From: Euryarchaeota archaeon UBA251
GTDB lineage: Archaea > Thermoplasmatota > Poseidoniia > Poseidoniales > Thalassarchaeaceae
Length of the DNA stretch: 64,000 nucleotides
Assembly (NCBI GenBank): GCA_002497905.1
Contig: DAFJ01000073.1
Coordinates: 1-64,000 of the forward strand
Reading direction: 5' to 3'
This document shows positions 26,447-35,522 of the stretch, one piece after another. How positions within the stretch are numbered: position 1 is the first letter of the stretch; every line of letters begins with the position of its first letter. A program made the position numbers and the translations under genes. Under the pieces are notes generated by a model. That model had not been told where the DNA came from, made no database searches, and worked only from the letters and a program-made list of their open reading frames with translations.

Positions 26447-27583
26447 ATGGACGCCTACATTTGTGGCTACGTCCGGTCCCCGTTTACTCGCGCACACCGG
26501 GGGGCTCTGAAGGACGTCCGTCCAGATGATCTTGCAGGGCAGGTTGCTTTTGAATTGTTGAAACGCACAGGCGTGAATCCTATTGATCTCGATGATGTGA
26601 TGATTGGTTGTGCCTATCCAGAGGGGGAGCAGGGACTCAATATTGGGAGGATTGTCACACACTACCTCAAAGGGCCACCCAATATTCCTGGAATGACCAC
26701 AAATCGTCTATGTGGGTCGTCGATGCAGGTAATGCATAGTGCTGCAGGAATGATCTCACGTGGATGGGGCGATATGTTCCTCTGCGGAGGCGTTGAATCG
26801 ATGAGCCGTATTCAACGAGGTGGCTTCAATCGTTCTCCCTCGCCGTTCCTCGAGGAAATTATGCCTGATGCTTACATCAGTATGGGGCTCACAGCAGAAA
26901 ATGTCGCAGAACGCTATTCGATTTCTAGAGTGCGTCAGGAGGAATTTGCTCTCGCTAGTCACCAGAAGGCAATCCTTGCGAAGCAGAAAGGCCTCCTAGA
27001 CGAAGAAGTCGCTACCGTTTGTTCATCTGATGTAACCTACGGTGTTGATGTCGATGGTTGTATGCGTGAATCTTCTTTAGAGGCCATGGCAGGACTAAAG
27101 CCGGCATTCGCCGAGGAAGGAGTTGTCACCGCAGCGACCAGTTCACCTCTAACCGATGGGGCCTCTTTCAGCTTGATTGCCTCACAGGAGGCAATTGATT
27201 CGCATGGGCTCAGTCCGATGGCGCGTATTGTATCTGCAGCAGTAGCGGGGGTCCATCCTGATGAGATGGGCCTTGGTCCAATTCCAGCAACTCAACTTGC
27301 TCTCAGTCGTGCTGGAATTACTGTTAACGATCTTGATGTCATTGAATTGAATGAAGCGTTCTCAAGTCAATCAATTGCATGTATTGATGAATTGAATCTA
27401 CCTGTGGAGAATATCAATTTAGATGGGGGAGCCATCGCAATTGGTCACCCATTGGGCGCCTCAGGTGCACGTATCATGGGTAAGTCTGCAAGCCTTCTCC
27501 AGAGAACCGGTGGCAGATATGCCTTAGCAACTATGTGTATCGGGGGCGGGATGGGAATTGCTACAATTCTTGAACGCATCTGA
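26447..27583 (+). CDS. fadA: Acetyl-CoA C-acyltransferase (thiolase)
   Basis: 378 residues from ATG 26447, typical for degradative or biosynthetic thiolases. Nucleophile Cys89 in TTNRLCGSSMQ, catalytic His in GGAIAIGHPLGASG and the second Cys in TMCIGGGMGIA; NEAFSSQS is also conserved. It cleaves 3-ketoacyl-CoA or condenses acetyl-CoA. With EtfAB nearby, beta-oxidation is the likeliest role; supply of acetoacetyl-CoA to the mevalonate route is the alternative. CATATTC at 26414-26420 is a possible TATA box. Confidence 0.92.
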   Translation: MDAYICGYVRSPFTRAHRGALKDVRPDDLAGQVAFELLKRTGVNPIDLDDVMIGCAYPEGEQGLNIGRIVTHYLKGPPNIPGMTTNRLCGSSMQVMHSAAGMISRGWGDMFLCGGVESMSRIQRGGFNRSPSPFLEEIMPDAYISMGLTAENVAERYSISRVRQEEFALASHQKAILAKQKGLLDEEVATVCSSDVTYGVDVDGCMRESSLEAMAGLKPAFAEEGVVTAATSSPLTDGASFSLIASQEAIDSHGLSPMARIVSAAVAGVHPDEMGLGPIPATQLALSRAGITVNDLDVIELNEAFSSQSIACIDELNLPVENINLDGGAIAIGHPLGASGARIMGKSASLLQRTGGRYALATMCIGGGMGIATILERI

Positions 27584-27625
27584 TGTTGCGCAACGCCTAT
27601 GTGTGCCGCCTCATGTAGGCCACTG

Positions 27626-28624
27626 ATGTTCAACCGACGTGGTCGAGAAGAGGCGACGAAGAATCTCCAAGTCGATGAGGACGGCGACTGTTCTCGATGT
27701 GGGGGGGATGCTCAACCGTCGAGCATTCAAGGCTACCTTAAGTGCGTTCGATGTGAATACGAATGGCCAGATCCAAACGCTGTATCTTCTGGCCCGAAAC
27801 GCGAGACAATCCATGATGAGCAGAAGAAGGTCGAGGAGTTCAAGCAGGAACTTGAGAAGGGAAGTCTTCGCGGTGTCCTTGGTATCGAATCTCAATTGAG
27901 CAATGAGCAAGAAGCGACTCTTGGTCGTTTACAGGATAAATGGATGGATGGACTGGTAGGTACTTTCAACGCGGCTGAAGATGAGCGCAAGCCGCTGATG
28001 ATTTCCTTCGATGCAGAGGACAACATCGTCGGAACAGACCTCGCCATCATCTCAGTGCTCGGAAATGAGTTCGATGGTGGCGAGGAAATCCGTATCGAAT
28101 ACCCTGGTCAGGATACCGAGTTCTACAGCATGGATGCTCGTGACGACAGAGGTTGGCGCGTTGGTCGTACAATCTCCGATACATGTCGAAACATTGCATC
28201 CATCATCAATCGCAAATCCACAATCGTTCATGCAGAGGGTGTTGATGATACAATCGTGTTTGAGCCACGTGATGCCAGTATCAATCCTGGAAGTGTCGTA
28301 ATCTTCGTGGACGATCCAGGTGGCAAGAACATGCTCCTAGAACGGGATGGCCGTGTTATCGATGTAGATGCTATGATGACGATTGAGGACTATCGTGAGA
28401 TGCTCGGGCTTGTTCTCGATGATGGCGTCATCACACCCTCAGAAGATGAACTTCTGTGGATTATGAGATCAAATCTTGGTATCACAGACGAGCAGCATAT
28501 GCAGCTTCTCATCAATCGATTTGGCAACGGGGTCATCAAAGAGTGTCCCGCATGCCATGGCATGATTGCCTATCTCCCAGATCACGGTGGATGGTGGTGT
28601 GAACCCTGTCAGTCGTGGGTCTAA
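27626..28624 (+). CDS. Protein with N- and C-terminal zinc ribbons, unknown
   Basis: 332 residues from ATG 27626. Zinc ribbon near the N-terminus (CSRCGG...CVRCEYEW), a Glu/Lys-rich helix, a beta-rich middle (DNIVGTDLAIISVLG, IRIEYPGQDTEFY), an acidic motif LVLDDGVITPSEDELLW resembling TerB-like or EF-type elements, and a final ribbon CPACHG...CEPCQSWV. No enzyme family recognised. It lies just before the MamK-like gene on the same strand, about 60 bases apart with a separate TATA-like box between. Confidence 0.65.
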   Translation: MFNRRGREEATKNLQVDEDGDCSRCGGDAQPSSIQGYLKCVRCEYEWPDPNAVSSGPKRETIHDEQKKVEEFKQELEKGSLRGVLGIESQLSNEQEATLGRLQDKWMDGLVGTFNAAEDERKPLMISFDAEDNIVGTDLAIISVLGNEFDGGEEIRIEYPGQDTEFYSMDARDDRGWRVGRTISDTCRNIASIINRKSTIVHAEGVDDTIVFEPRDASINPGSVVIFVDDPGGKNMLLERDGRVIDVDAMMTIEDYREMLGLVLDDGVITPSEDELLWIMRSNLGITDEQHMQLLINRFGNGVIKECPACHGMIAYLPDHGGWWCEPCQSWV

Positions 28625-28639
28625 TCACGTCGCGCTGTT

Positions 28640-28678
28640 CATATACTGCCACACATAGCCCTCCTTCCAAGGTGATGG
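28640..28678 (+). promoter_or_regulatory. Promoter and ribosome binding site of the MamK-like gene
   Basis: TATA-like CATATAC at 28640-28646, then GGTGATGG (28671-28678) before ATG 28683. The distances fit a transcript starting near 28668 with a short leader carrying a Shine-Dalgarno motif. Confidence 0.45.
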
Positions 28679-28682
28679 ATAC

Positions 28683-29711
28683 ATGGCTGGAGACAACGAC
28701 CTATACATTGGAATCGACCTCGGAACTTTCCGTTCCGTTTTGACTTCGAGTGCTGGCCATGAGGAACAAGTCCTCACTGTTGTTGGCACCCCTAAGGACC
28801 CGATTGCTCGCAACATGTTGGGCAAGGATGTTCTCTTTGGTGAAGAGGCACTGAAGAACCGTCTTGCTCTGAACTTGTATCGCCCTCTCGAGCACGGTGT
28901 GATCAAGGATACACCTGAGGACAAGAAGTTCATTGCACATTTCATCAATCACCTGATCAATCTTGGTGACCCCGAAGATTACGACAACGTTGTTGCCGTC
29001 ATCGGCGCTCCAGCTGAAGCATCATTCACTGATCAGACAGCGATTTTCGATGCTGCATCTGGTAGCGTTAACGCCGCCATGATTATCTCTGAGCCTTTCG
29101 CAGTTGCTTACGCTCTTGACATGATTGGCCACACAATCGTCATCGACATAGGTGCTGGAACTTGTGATATCGCTAGAGTATACGGTACTATTCCCGGCCC
29201 CGATGACCAGATGCATACTAGTTATGCTGGCGATCATATCGATAATACACTCATCGCAGAGGTCCAGAAGAAGTACGCTGGCGCACAGGTCACCAAGGAC
29301 ATGGCGCGCCGTTGGAAGCAGCAGTATTCCTTCGTCCGCACTGCAATGCCCGATGCGCCGATTGTTGTCGACTTTAGTATCGAAGGAAAGGCAATGTCAC
29401 TAGACATCACCGATTGCATCCAGAGAGCTTGTGAGTCAATCGTCGATCCGATCGTTGCCAATGTGAAGGCATTGATTTCCTCAAGTAACCCCGAGTTCCA
29501 CAATGAGTTCCGTAACAACATGGTTCTTGCTGGGGGTGGATCAGGAATCAAGGGCCTGAACATCATGATTGAAGATCGCCTCGGCGATATCGGTGAATGC
29601 ACAGTTCAAGTCGTTGATGACCCCGTAATGCTCGGTGCTCTCGGCGGACTTCGCCTGTCCATGGAAGTGCCTACAGACATGTGGTCTTCGCTAACCCTAG
29701 CCTCTCGATGA
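28683..29711 (+). CDS. mamK-like: MamK-family actin-like ATPase
   Basis: 342 residues, actin/Hsp70 fold. Phosphate-1 loop GIDLGTFRS (10-18), catalytic-type Glu137 in SEPFAVAYALD, phosphate-2 loop VIDIGAGTCDIA (153-164) and adenosine motif VLAGGGSGIKGL (281-292). Beyond the fold, signatures remembered from magnetosome MamK align along its length: VVGTPKDPIA, VAVIGAP, GTIPGPDDQ, the QYSFVR region and VPTDMWSSL at the end. It should polymerise with ATP and position some cell component. No mam genes are nearby. The flanking genes are unknown zinc-ribbon proteins. Confidence 0.85.
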   Translation: MAGDNDLYIGIDLGTFRSVLTSSAGHEEQVLTVVGTPKDPIARNMLGKDVLFGEEALKNRLALNLYRPLEHGVIKDTPEDKKFIAHFINHLINLGDPEDYDNVVAVIGAPAEASFTDQTAIFDAASGSVNAAMIISEPFAVAYALDMIGHTIVIDIGAGTCDIARVYGTIPGPDDQMHTSYAGDHIDNTLIAEVQKKYAGAQVTKDMARRWKQQYSFVRTAMPDAPIVVDFSIEGKAMSLDITDCIQRACESIVDPIVANVKALISSSNPEFHNEFRNNMVLAGGGSGIKGLNIMIEDRLGDIGECTVQVVDDPVMLGALGGLRLSMEVPTDMWSSLTLASR

Positions 29712-29715
29712 GCAA

Positions 29716-30306
29716 TTATTCCTGCTCTTCTTGGTTTCGTGCTGATGGGACTAGAGGCTGTTCGCAGTGTGGACAGACATCGTGAGGTGTCATTTGTTCT
29801 ACAACGATTGCAAGCAGACTCGTACATGAGGGGCAACTGGCGATTACCTCATTGGAACGTGCAAGCATGCTCTGAGCTAAACCCGTCGAACCTGATGTGT
29901 ACCACGAACGGTATCGGGGATCCTCAATTCTGCGTGTACGGATGACTCCGAAAATCCCTAGGATGAGAAGTAGAAATCCATCAATGAATATTCCAGAAGA
30001 CAACCAGAGTGCTCCGAATAGGAAGAGTACAGTTGAACTGATTATGTATGACAACTGTCCAATCCTCATTGCAATCATATTTGCTCTCCTTGAGAATAGA
30101 AGTGCAGCAACTGCATGGAATGTGGCGAAGGCGTACCCTAGTATCGTCATCATTTCATGCATTGATCCTAGTACCCAAGCAGAAGTAAAGCCGTTCAATG
30201 CAATGAAAAGGGACTGCTGCCGATGGGCTTTTCTCATCTGTTCGTCCATTGAGCGCAGACCATCCATGTACATCTGAATCGGTGCTGAGACATCAGTATT
30301 GGCCAT
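29716..30306 (-). CDS. Membrane protein with C-terminal zinc ribbon
   Basis: 196 residues: amphipathic N-terminus (MYMDGLRSMDEQMRKAHRQQ), about four hydrophobic helices (FIALNGFTSAWVLG, ILGYAFATFHAVAALLF, LSYIISSTVLFLFGALWL, FLLLILGIFGVI), then a cytosolic ribbon CPSCTS...CPHCEQP. Same design as the 7623-8774 protein but not obviously homologous. It converges on the MamK-like gene, four bases between stops. Function unknown. Confidence 0.65.
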   Translation of the reverse strand: MANTDVSAPIQMYMDGLRSMDEQMRKAHRQQSLFIALNGFTSAWVLGSMHEMMTILGYAFATFHAVAALLFSRRANMIAMRIGQLSYIISSTVLFLFGALWLSSGIFIDGFLLLILGIFGVIRTRRIEDPRYRSWYTSGSTGLAQSMLARSNEVIASCPSCTSLLAIVVEQMTPHDVCPHCEQPLVPSARNQEEQE

Positions 30307-30342
30307 CGACGGTCTATTGAGGGCGGAGTTATTCCGCTGGTT

Positions 30343-31551
30343 ATGCCTCGCGATGTTGATGTCGTCCAGAAGGGGCTCTCCCTTGAGGGGCGTAAGGTCC
30401 TCCTAGGGATTAGTGGTGGCATTGCAGCAGTCGAGACTGTTCGATTAGCTCGAGAGCTTCGTAGGCATGGAGCCAGCATCCATGTTATCATGACTCGAGC
30501 AGCAACCGAGGTAGTTTCACCTCTTGCGGTTAGGTGGGCAACGCAAGCTAATGTGGATGTAGAGTGGGATGGAGACATGGCCCAACTCGATGGATATGAT
30601 GGGTTATTGGTCGCTCCTGCTTCGAGGAACACTTTGGCTAAACATGTGAACGGTGTAATGGATTCGCCTTTGACGATGGCGATGGCGGCCGCTGCAGGAA
30701 ATGGAACGCCTACAATGGTAGTTCCTTCGATGCACAATGATCTCTTTGACGACGCTGTGACTCAGGATTTACTCGATTCTGTAGTTGCGCGCGGGACGAA
30801 GGTCTTGGTTTCACCATCAGAGGAGGGTAGGCGGAAGCAACCTAATCCAGTTAGTATCGTAGCGGAGTTTGCTCACCATCTGAATAGGGGTCCGCATCAT
30901 CGGAATGTCCTCGTTCTCCTTGGAGGAACTGAATCCTCGATTGATGACGTCAGAGTAATCACGAATCGGAGCACTGGTCAAACAGGTTTCGCCATATGTG
31001 ATGGTTTACATCGTTTAGGTCATCAAGTAACTATCCTTGCTGGGCGCACTTCTTTCGATATGGATGATTCACGATTCAAAATTGTTCATTCTCCTGATGC
31101 TGCTTCGATGAAGTGTTGGGCAAAGGACCTAATCGAGAACGACGACCTTGGAATAGATACGGTAATCAGTGCCGCAGCCATATCTGACCATGTGATGGAG
31201 GAATCTTTCTCTGGCAAGTTATCCTCGGATGATGTGCTGAATCTTCAATTGGTTCCGTTTCCGAAGATTATCGATGGCATGGTATCTTGGTTGGCTAAGA
31301 AACGAGGATCTAATGCTGGTCCAGTTGTTGGTTTCAAACTCTTGTCGGGTAATGATGAAAAGGCACTTATCGAAGCCGCTCGCTCTCAGATTGAACGGAG
31401 CGGCGTCTCTGCAGTAGTGGCCAATGACCTGTCTTGGGTTGAGGGTGATGGAAGACGTGCTCTCTGGGTCACGAAGGACGAGGTGAGCGAACTCGAAGAT
31501 ATCGAATCTATCGTTGTAGCCATTGATGGCCTACTTTTGGCGCAGGGTTGA
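30343..31551 (+). CDS. coaBC: CoaBC: phosphopantothenoylcysteine decarboxylase / phosphopantothenate-cysteine ligase
   Basis: Coenzyme A biosynthesis. 402 residues: N-terminal flavoprotein domain (VLLGISGGIAAVETVRLAREL, VAPASRNTLAKHVNGVMDSPL, VVPSMHNDLFD) and C-terminal ligase domain (VLVLLGGTESSIDDVRVITNRSTGQTG, VISAAAISDH, KKRGSNAGPVVGFKL). The position equivalent to the catalytic His of the decarboxylase (HISL in bacteria) reads Asp78, which is unusual. Also lacks the ACG substrate-clamp motif, as archaeal versions appear to. Overlaps proS only if proS starts at TTG 31548. Confidence 0.88.
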   Translation: MPRDVDVVQKGLSLEGRKVLLGISGGIAAVETVRLARELRRHGASIHVIMTRAATEVVSPLAVRWATQANVDVEWDGDMAQLDGYDGLLVAPASRNTLAKHVNGVMDSPLTMAMAAAAGNGTPTMVVPSMHNDLFDDAVTQDLLDSVVARGTKVLVSPSEEGRRKQPNPVSIVAEFAHHLNRGPHHRNVLVLLGGTESSIDDVRVITNRSTGQTGFAICDGLHRLGHQVTILAGRTSFDMDDSRFKIVHSPDAASMKCWAKDLIENDDLGIDTVISAAAISDHVMEESFSGKLSSDDVLNLQLVPFPKIIDGMVSWLAKKRGSNAGPVVGFKLLSGNDEKALIEAARSQIERSGVSAVVANDLSWVEGDGRRALWVTKDEVSELEDIESIVVAIDGLLLAQG

Positions 31552-31577
31552 AGTTCAGCGTCCTAGGCCTCGGAATG

Positions 31578-33071
31578 ATGGCTAACCACGACAAGGCGAA
31601 GCGCGGAATCCCCCCAAAGGCGGATTTCAACGCCTGGTACCCTGCTATTGTTGAGATTGCAGACCTCGTGGATAAGAGATATCCAATCAAGGGCATGGAT
31701 GTTTGGCGACCTTATGGTTGGCGTGCGATGAAGCGTATCGATGCGTTGACACATGCAGAGATGGAACGGACAGGTCACGACGAAGTGCACTTTCCATTAC
31801 TTATCCCTGAGGATTTGTTGGAGAAAGAGAACCGTCTCGTTGCTCTTCTCAAGGCGGCTCGTGAGGCAGGCGTGGATCCATCTGAACTTCGTATGGATGA
31901 GGAGCTTGCTGGATTCAAGAAGGAGGTCTATTGGGTCAAACATGCGGGAGAGAATGACCTCGATGTCCCCATGTTCTTGCGCCCTACCTCTGAGACGGCG
32001 ATGTACACCATGTTTCCACTTTGGGTCCGCAGTCATGCGGATTTACCTTTGAAGACCTATCAGATTGTCAACACGTTTCGATATGAGACGAAGCAGACTC
32101 GCTCATTCATACGTGTTCGTGAAATTCACTTCTTTGAAGCTCATACCGCTCATGTAGACGAGGATGATGCCACTCGCCAGATTGAGGAAGATCTTGAGAT
32201 TGTTGCGAATATCATGAACGATCTGGGCCTCCCATATATTGCCTCACGCCGTCCTGTATGGGATACCTTCCCCGGTGCCTGGTACACAATCGGAATCGAT
32301 GTAATCATGCCCAATGGGCGCACCCTTCAGGTTGCATCTTGTCATCACTATCGTGATCAATGGGCTCAGGCTTTCGACCTGACCTATGAAGCAGAAGATC
32401 GGACTACGAAGTACTGTCATCAGACTACCTACGGCATGTCTGAGCGACTTCTAGGCGCCGTTGTCGGCATGCATGGTGATGACGCCGGGCTAATCATGCC
32501 ACCTTCAATGGCACCTATCCAAGTAGTTCTCATTCCAGTTGCGGCTCACAAGACAGAGGCGGTAATGGAGACAATACATGAAGTCAATAATCGGTTGAAA
32601 GCTATTGGAATTAGAACCCATATCGATGATCGTGATGTCCGTCCTGGACAGAAGTACTATGATTGGGAAATTAAGGGCGTACCTCTTCGTCTCGACATTG
32701 GTCCACGTGATGTCGAGAATGGGAATGCCTTCGCCGCTCGTAGAACCGGTGGGAAGCAACCAATTCCACTTTCTGATATCGAATCCTCCGTCCGTTCTGA
32801 ACTTGCTGAGATTCAGGCTACGTTGGTCGGCCTTTCTGAAGAGCATCGCAATTCCATTGTACGATCAGTATCAAATCTCAACGAACTGGAGGGTGAAAAC
32901 GCAATCTTTGAAGTTGCCTTTTGTGGGACTGACGCAGATGCAGAGATACTTGAGAAGTCATCTGGCCTTACTCTTCTCGGTGAGGCTCTGGAGCCCTTTG
33001 GAGAGGCGAGGCCCTGCATTGTTACCGGGGAGATGACTACGATGCGTCAACATCTTGCGCGGATGTATTGA
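31578..33071 (+). CDS. proS: Proline--tRNA ligase (archaeal/eukaryotic type)
   Basis: Charges tRNA-Pro. About 497 residues. Class II motifs: VHFPLLIPEDLLEKE, LRPTSETAMYTMFPLWVRSHADLPLKTYQIVNTFRYETKQTRSFIRVREIHFFEAHTAH in segments, then the anticodon-binding domain (VQVVLIPVAA-like IQVVLIPVAAHK, DDRDVRPGQKYYDWEIKGVPLRLDIGP). The ending ARMY resembles the C-terminal Tyr of this type. The frame opens at TTG 31548; ATG 31575 or 31578 starts just before the conserved region and is preferred. Confidence 0.94.
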   Translation: MANHDKAKRGIPPKADFNAWYPAIVEIADLVDKRYPIKGMDVWRPYGWRAMKRIDALTHAEMERTGHDEVHFPLLIPEDLLEKENRLVALLKAAREAGVDPSELRMDEELAGFKKEVYWVKHAGENDLDVPMFLRPTSETAMYTMFPLWVRSHADLPLKTYQIVNTFRYETKQTRSFIRVREIHFFEAHTAHVDEDDATRQIEEDLEIVANIMNDLGLPYIASRRPVWDTFPGAWYTIGIDVIMPNGRTLQVASCHHYRDQWAQAFDLTYEAEDRTTKYCHQTTYGMSERLLGAVVGMHGDDAGLIMPPSMAPIQVVLIPVAAHKTEAVMETIHEVNNRLKAIGIRTHIDDRDVRPGQKYYDWEIKGVPLRLDIGPRDVENGNAFAARRTGGKQPIPLSDIESSVRSELAEIQATLVGLSEEHRNSIVRSVSNLNELEGENAIFEVAFCGTDADAEILEKSSGLTLLGEALEPFGEARPCIVTGEMTTMRQHLARMY

Positions 33072-33106
33072 TTAGGCCAGCATCTGAAAGCGATGATTTG
33101 TCGCAA

Positions 33107-33658
33107 TTAGCGACGTCGCATGAAGCCGAAGGCCAATAGGAGTGCGCTAGCGCCAACGAGTACCATGTCGGGAATCCCCCAAGTACCTACAGGACTCCAG
33201 CCTAGTTTGTCCGCAGTAAGGTGAGCGCTGGCCCAGTTGAGTTTGAGCGATATTCCACAGGTATCGTGCACTGTGTCTGCACAGGTTGGGAGGACATTGC
33301 CGAGGCCCCAGTAAACGTTTGCAAGTCCAATGCCAAGACCACCTATGCCTCCTAATGTGAGCATAAGTCCCATCTTTCCTGATGAGGATTTTCTACTAGA
33401 TTTACGAGCCGAAGCAGAATCGATTGAAGCACGTACTACTGGCACTATTTCGGGGATGACCTCGACCATCTCAAGATCCAAATCGGGTTCATCTGATGCA
33501 GGCTCAGGGATGATTTCCTCACCTAGGAGTTCAAGAACAGATTCACCATACATCCGAAGTGCAAGTTTCCTTAGATCTGGACTTGCACGGATAGCCTCGA
33601 GTTCTTCCGCTGAGATGTTGCCATCCAGCAAATCTCGGAGTGGGTCATCCTCGGACAT
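33107..33658 (-). CDS. Tail-region membrane protein, hypothetical
   Basis: 183 residues. Acidic N-terminal half with the motif DPLRDLLDGNISAEELEAIRASPDLRKLALRMYGE, a Ser/Lys linker, and two hydrophobic helices (LMLTLGGIGGLGIGLANVYWGLG and MVLVGASALLLAFGFM) flanking a short outside loop with two cysteines (CADTVHDTC). Likely membrane-bound with a large cytosolic N-terminus. No family recognised. It converges on proS. Confidence 0.6.
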   Translation of the reverse strand: MSEDDPLRDLLDGNISAEELEAIRASPDLRKLALRMYGESVLELLGEEIIPEPASDEPDLDLEMVEVIPEIVPVVRASIDSASARKSSRKSSSGKMGLMLTLGGIGGLGIGLANVYWGLGNVLPTCADTVHDTCGISLKLNWASAHLTADKLGWSPVGTWGIPDMVLVGASALLLAFGFMRRR

Positions 33659-33711
33659 TGTCCTCTTCCACCCGCTACCCGTTCATTAGGGCATTGCAAA
33701 CTCAGAACGCC

Positions 33712-34653
33712 TCATACGTTTCGTCGTCTAATAGCAGTCTTCGCAGCATCGACGATGTCGTTAGCCGTTAAGCCGTAATGTTCCATCAACTCCGCTGGTT
33801 GCCCACTCATCCCATAGGTGTCCTTGACACCGACGCGTTCGAGTGGGACTGGATGATGTGCAGTCAGGCTTTCAGCGACAGCCCCTCCGAGTCCACCAAT
33901 AATGGAGTGATCTTCTGCAGTGACTACAGCTCCACAACTTTCGGAGATACGCTTCATCTCATCATGATCGAATGGTTTCAGTGTGTGTACATCAACTACA
34001 GTTGCGTGTACACCTTCACCTGCGAGTGTCTCAGCGGCATCAAGCGCTTCTTGAACCATAACTCCACAGGCCAAGATTGCAACATCACTGCCTTCAGTCA
34101 ACACGGAGAATTCACCGATTTTCAATTTAGCAGCCTCCTCATCTGTGTAGATTTGCCTTGTCTTATTTCTGACAGTTCGTGTGTAGGATGCTGAACCGTG
34201 ATTCACCAGTGCTTTCGTTAATGCTCGGGTTGAAGATGCATCACAGGGGTGCATCACAGTCATGTTAGGTAGGGTTCGATAGATGGCTAAGTCCTCGATG
34301 GATTGTGCCGATGAACCGTCAGTACCAGTATGTATCCCACCATGACTTCCACAAATATGTGCTACCAATCCAGGTCGAGCAATCCCGTTACGGACTTGTT
34401 CAAAACCTCGTTCAGTGAAAATTGCGAAGGTAGAGGCGAAAGGAATCATTCCAGTGGATGCTAGTCCTGCGGCGACAAGCATCATATTCTGTTCTGCAAT
34501 GCCCATTGAGAATGTGCGTTGAGGATGTTCAGAGCGGAAAAGACAAGACTTGGTGGACTTGCCCAGATCCGCTTCAAGAACGACGACTCTCTCATCTTCA
34601 GCGAGGTCGAGGAGAGCGGCTCCATAGCCGTCGCGACTTGCAGCGCCTGTCAT
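33712..34653 (-). CDS. tktB: Transketolase, C-terminal subunit
   Basis: 313 residues: pyrimidine-binding and C-terminal domains of a split transketolase. ADLGKSTK, FSMGIAEQNMMLVAAGLA with the activating Glu, MHPCDASSTRALTKAL, VATVVDVHTLKPFD and VTAEDHSIIGGLGGAVAE are typical. With the N-terminal subunit it transfers two-carbon units in pentose phosphate metabolism. The start codon overlaps the N-subunit stop (ATGA at 34650-34653). Confidence 0.93.
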   Translation of the reverse strand: MTGAASRDGYGAALLDLAEDERVVVLEADLGKSTKSCLFRSEHPQRTFSMGIAEQNMMLVAAGLASTGMIPFASTFAIFTERGFEQVRNGIARPGLVAHICGSHGGIHTGTDGSSAQSIEDLAIYRTLPNMTVMHPCDASSTRALTKALVNHGSASYTRTVRNKTRQIYTDEEAAKLKIGEFSVLTEGSDVAILACGVMVQEALDAAETLAGEGVHATVVDVHTLKPFDHDEMKRISESCGAVVTAEDHSIIGGLGGAVAESLTAHHPVPLERVGVKDTYGMSGQPAELMEHYGLTANDIVDAAKTAIRRRNV

Positions 34654-35486
34654 GCCAACTCCTCCATAGCGAGTTTGAATTCCTCATCGTCGGGGGCTTT
34701 TCCGTGGAAGGATGGATTGTTCTCCATGAAACTCACACCCTTCCCCTTTGTAGTTCGAGCTAGGATGACGCAAGGTCCAACAGTGGTTTTTGACCACTCA
34801 ATTGCTTCCGCAATTTCCGTCATGTCGTGACCGTTCATGTCCCGGACCTTCCATCCGAATGCAGCCCATTTTGCGGACAAATCTCCCATTACCATTTGTT
34901 GATCAACGAAGTCGTCGTTCTGAATTCCATTCACATCTACAATGACGTTGACGTTCTCTAATCGATGATGAGAAGCAGCCATCGCGGCCTCCCAAATCTC
35001 CCCTTCTTGGCATTCTCCATCTCCGAGGATGACCCATGAGTGATGGTCACGGCCAGTTAGGCGGCCTGAAATTGCGACGCCTAGTCCGAAGGATAGGCCC
35101 ATGCCAAGGCTGCCCCCTGAGAAGTCGACACCAGGTGTCCATTTCGAATCCACATGCCCTTGGCAGATGCCGTTGAACATGCGATAGGAGTGGAGATCTG
35201 TTTCATCGAGAAATCCGAAGGCGTGCAACGCAGCGTACATCGCAGGAGATGCATGGCCTTTGGATAGAATGAGACGATCCCTCCCCGGATGTTTCGGTTC
35301 GGTCGAGGATACTCGTAAGGTGCGCCCGTACAATCCTACAATGAGGTCGATTACGGAAAGGCTTCCACCTGGATGTCCTGCATTTGCCCGCTTCACCATC
35401 TTGACAATTTCTCGCCGACAACTGCGTGCAATATCTACCAGTTCATCCACGGATTTTTCAGTGAACTCCGGGGTATCGTCAGACAT
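34650..35486 (-). CDS. tktA: Transketolase, N-terminal subunit
   Basis: 278 residues binding thiamine diphosphate. AGHPGGSLSVIDLIVGLYG, DRLILSKGHASPAMYAAL, GSLGMGLSFGLGVAIS and the ThDP motif GDGECQEGEIWEAAM...NVIVDVNG are conserved. Splitting into two subunits is usual in archaea and many bacteria. Co-transcribed with the C-subunit; the OPT transporter gene ends about 36 bases upstream on the same strand. Confidence 0.93.
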   Translation of the reverse strand: MSDDTPEFTEKSVDELVDIARSCRREIVKMVKRANAGHPGGSLSVIDLIVGLYGRTLRVSSTEPKHPGRDRLILSKGHASPAMYAALHAFGFLDETDLHSYRMFNGICQGHVDSKWTPGVDFSGGSLGMGLSFGLGVAISGRLTGRDHHSWVILGDGECQEGEIWEAAMAASHHRLENVNVIVDVNGIQNDDFVDQQMVMGDLSAKWAAFGWKVRDMNGHDMTEIAEAIEWSKTTVGPCVILARTTKGKGVSFMENNPSFHGKAPDDEEFKLAMEELA

Positions 35487-35522
35487 GATTAGTCATCATC
35501 TGGGAAGGGTCTTTGATGATTC

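Noticed and set aside
28683..29711. Magnetosome island
   Set aside because: Only the MamK-like actin is present; none of the surrounding genes resembles a magnetosome gene.
32605..33036. 143-codon plus-strand frame
   Set aside because: Out-of-frame shadow inside proS, which has full domain support.
33778..34194. 138-codon plus-strand frame
   Set aside because: Lies within the transketolase C-terminal subunit gene on the other strand; the translation has no recognisable composition or motif.
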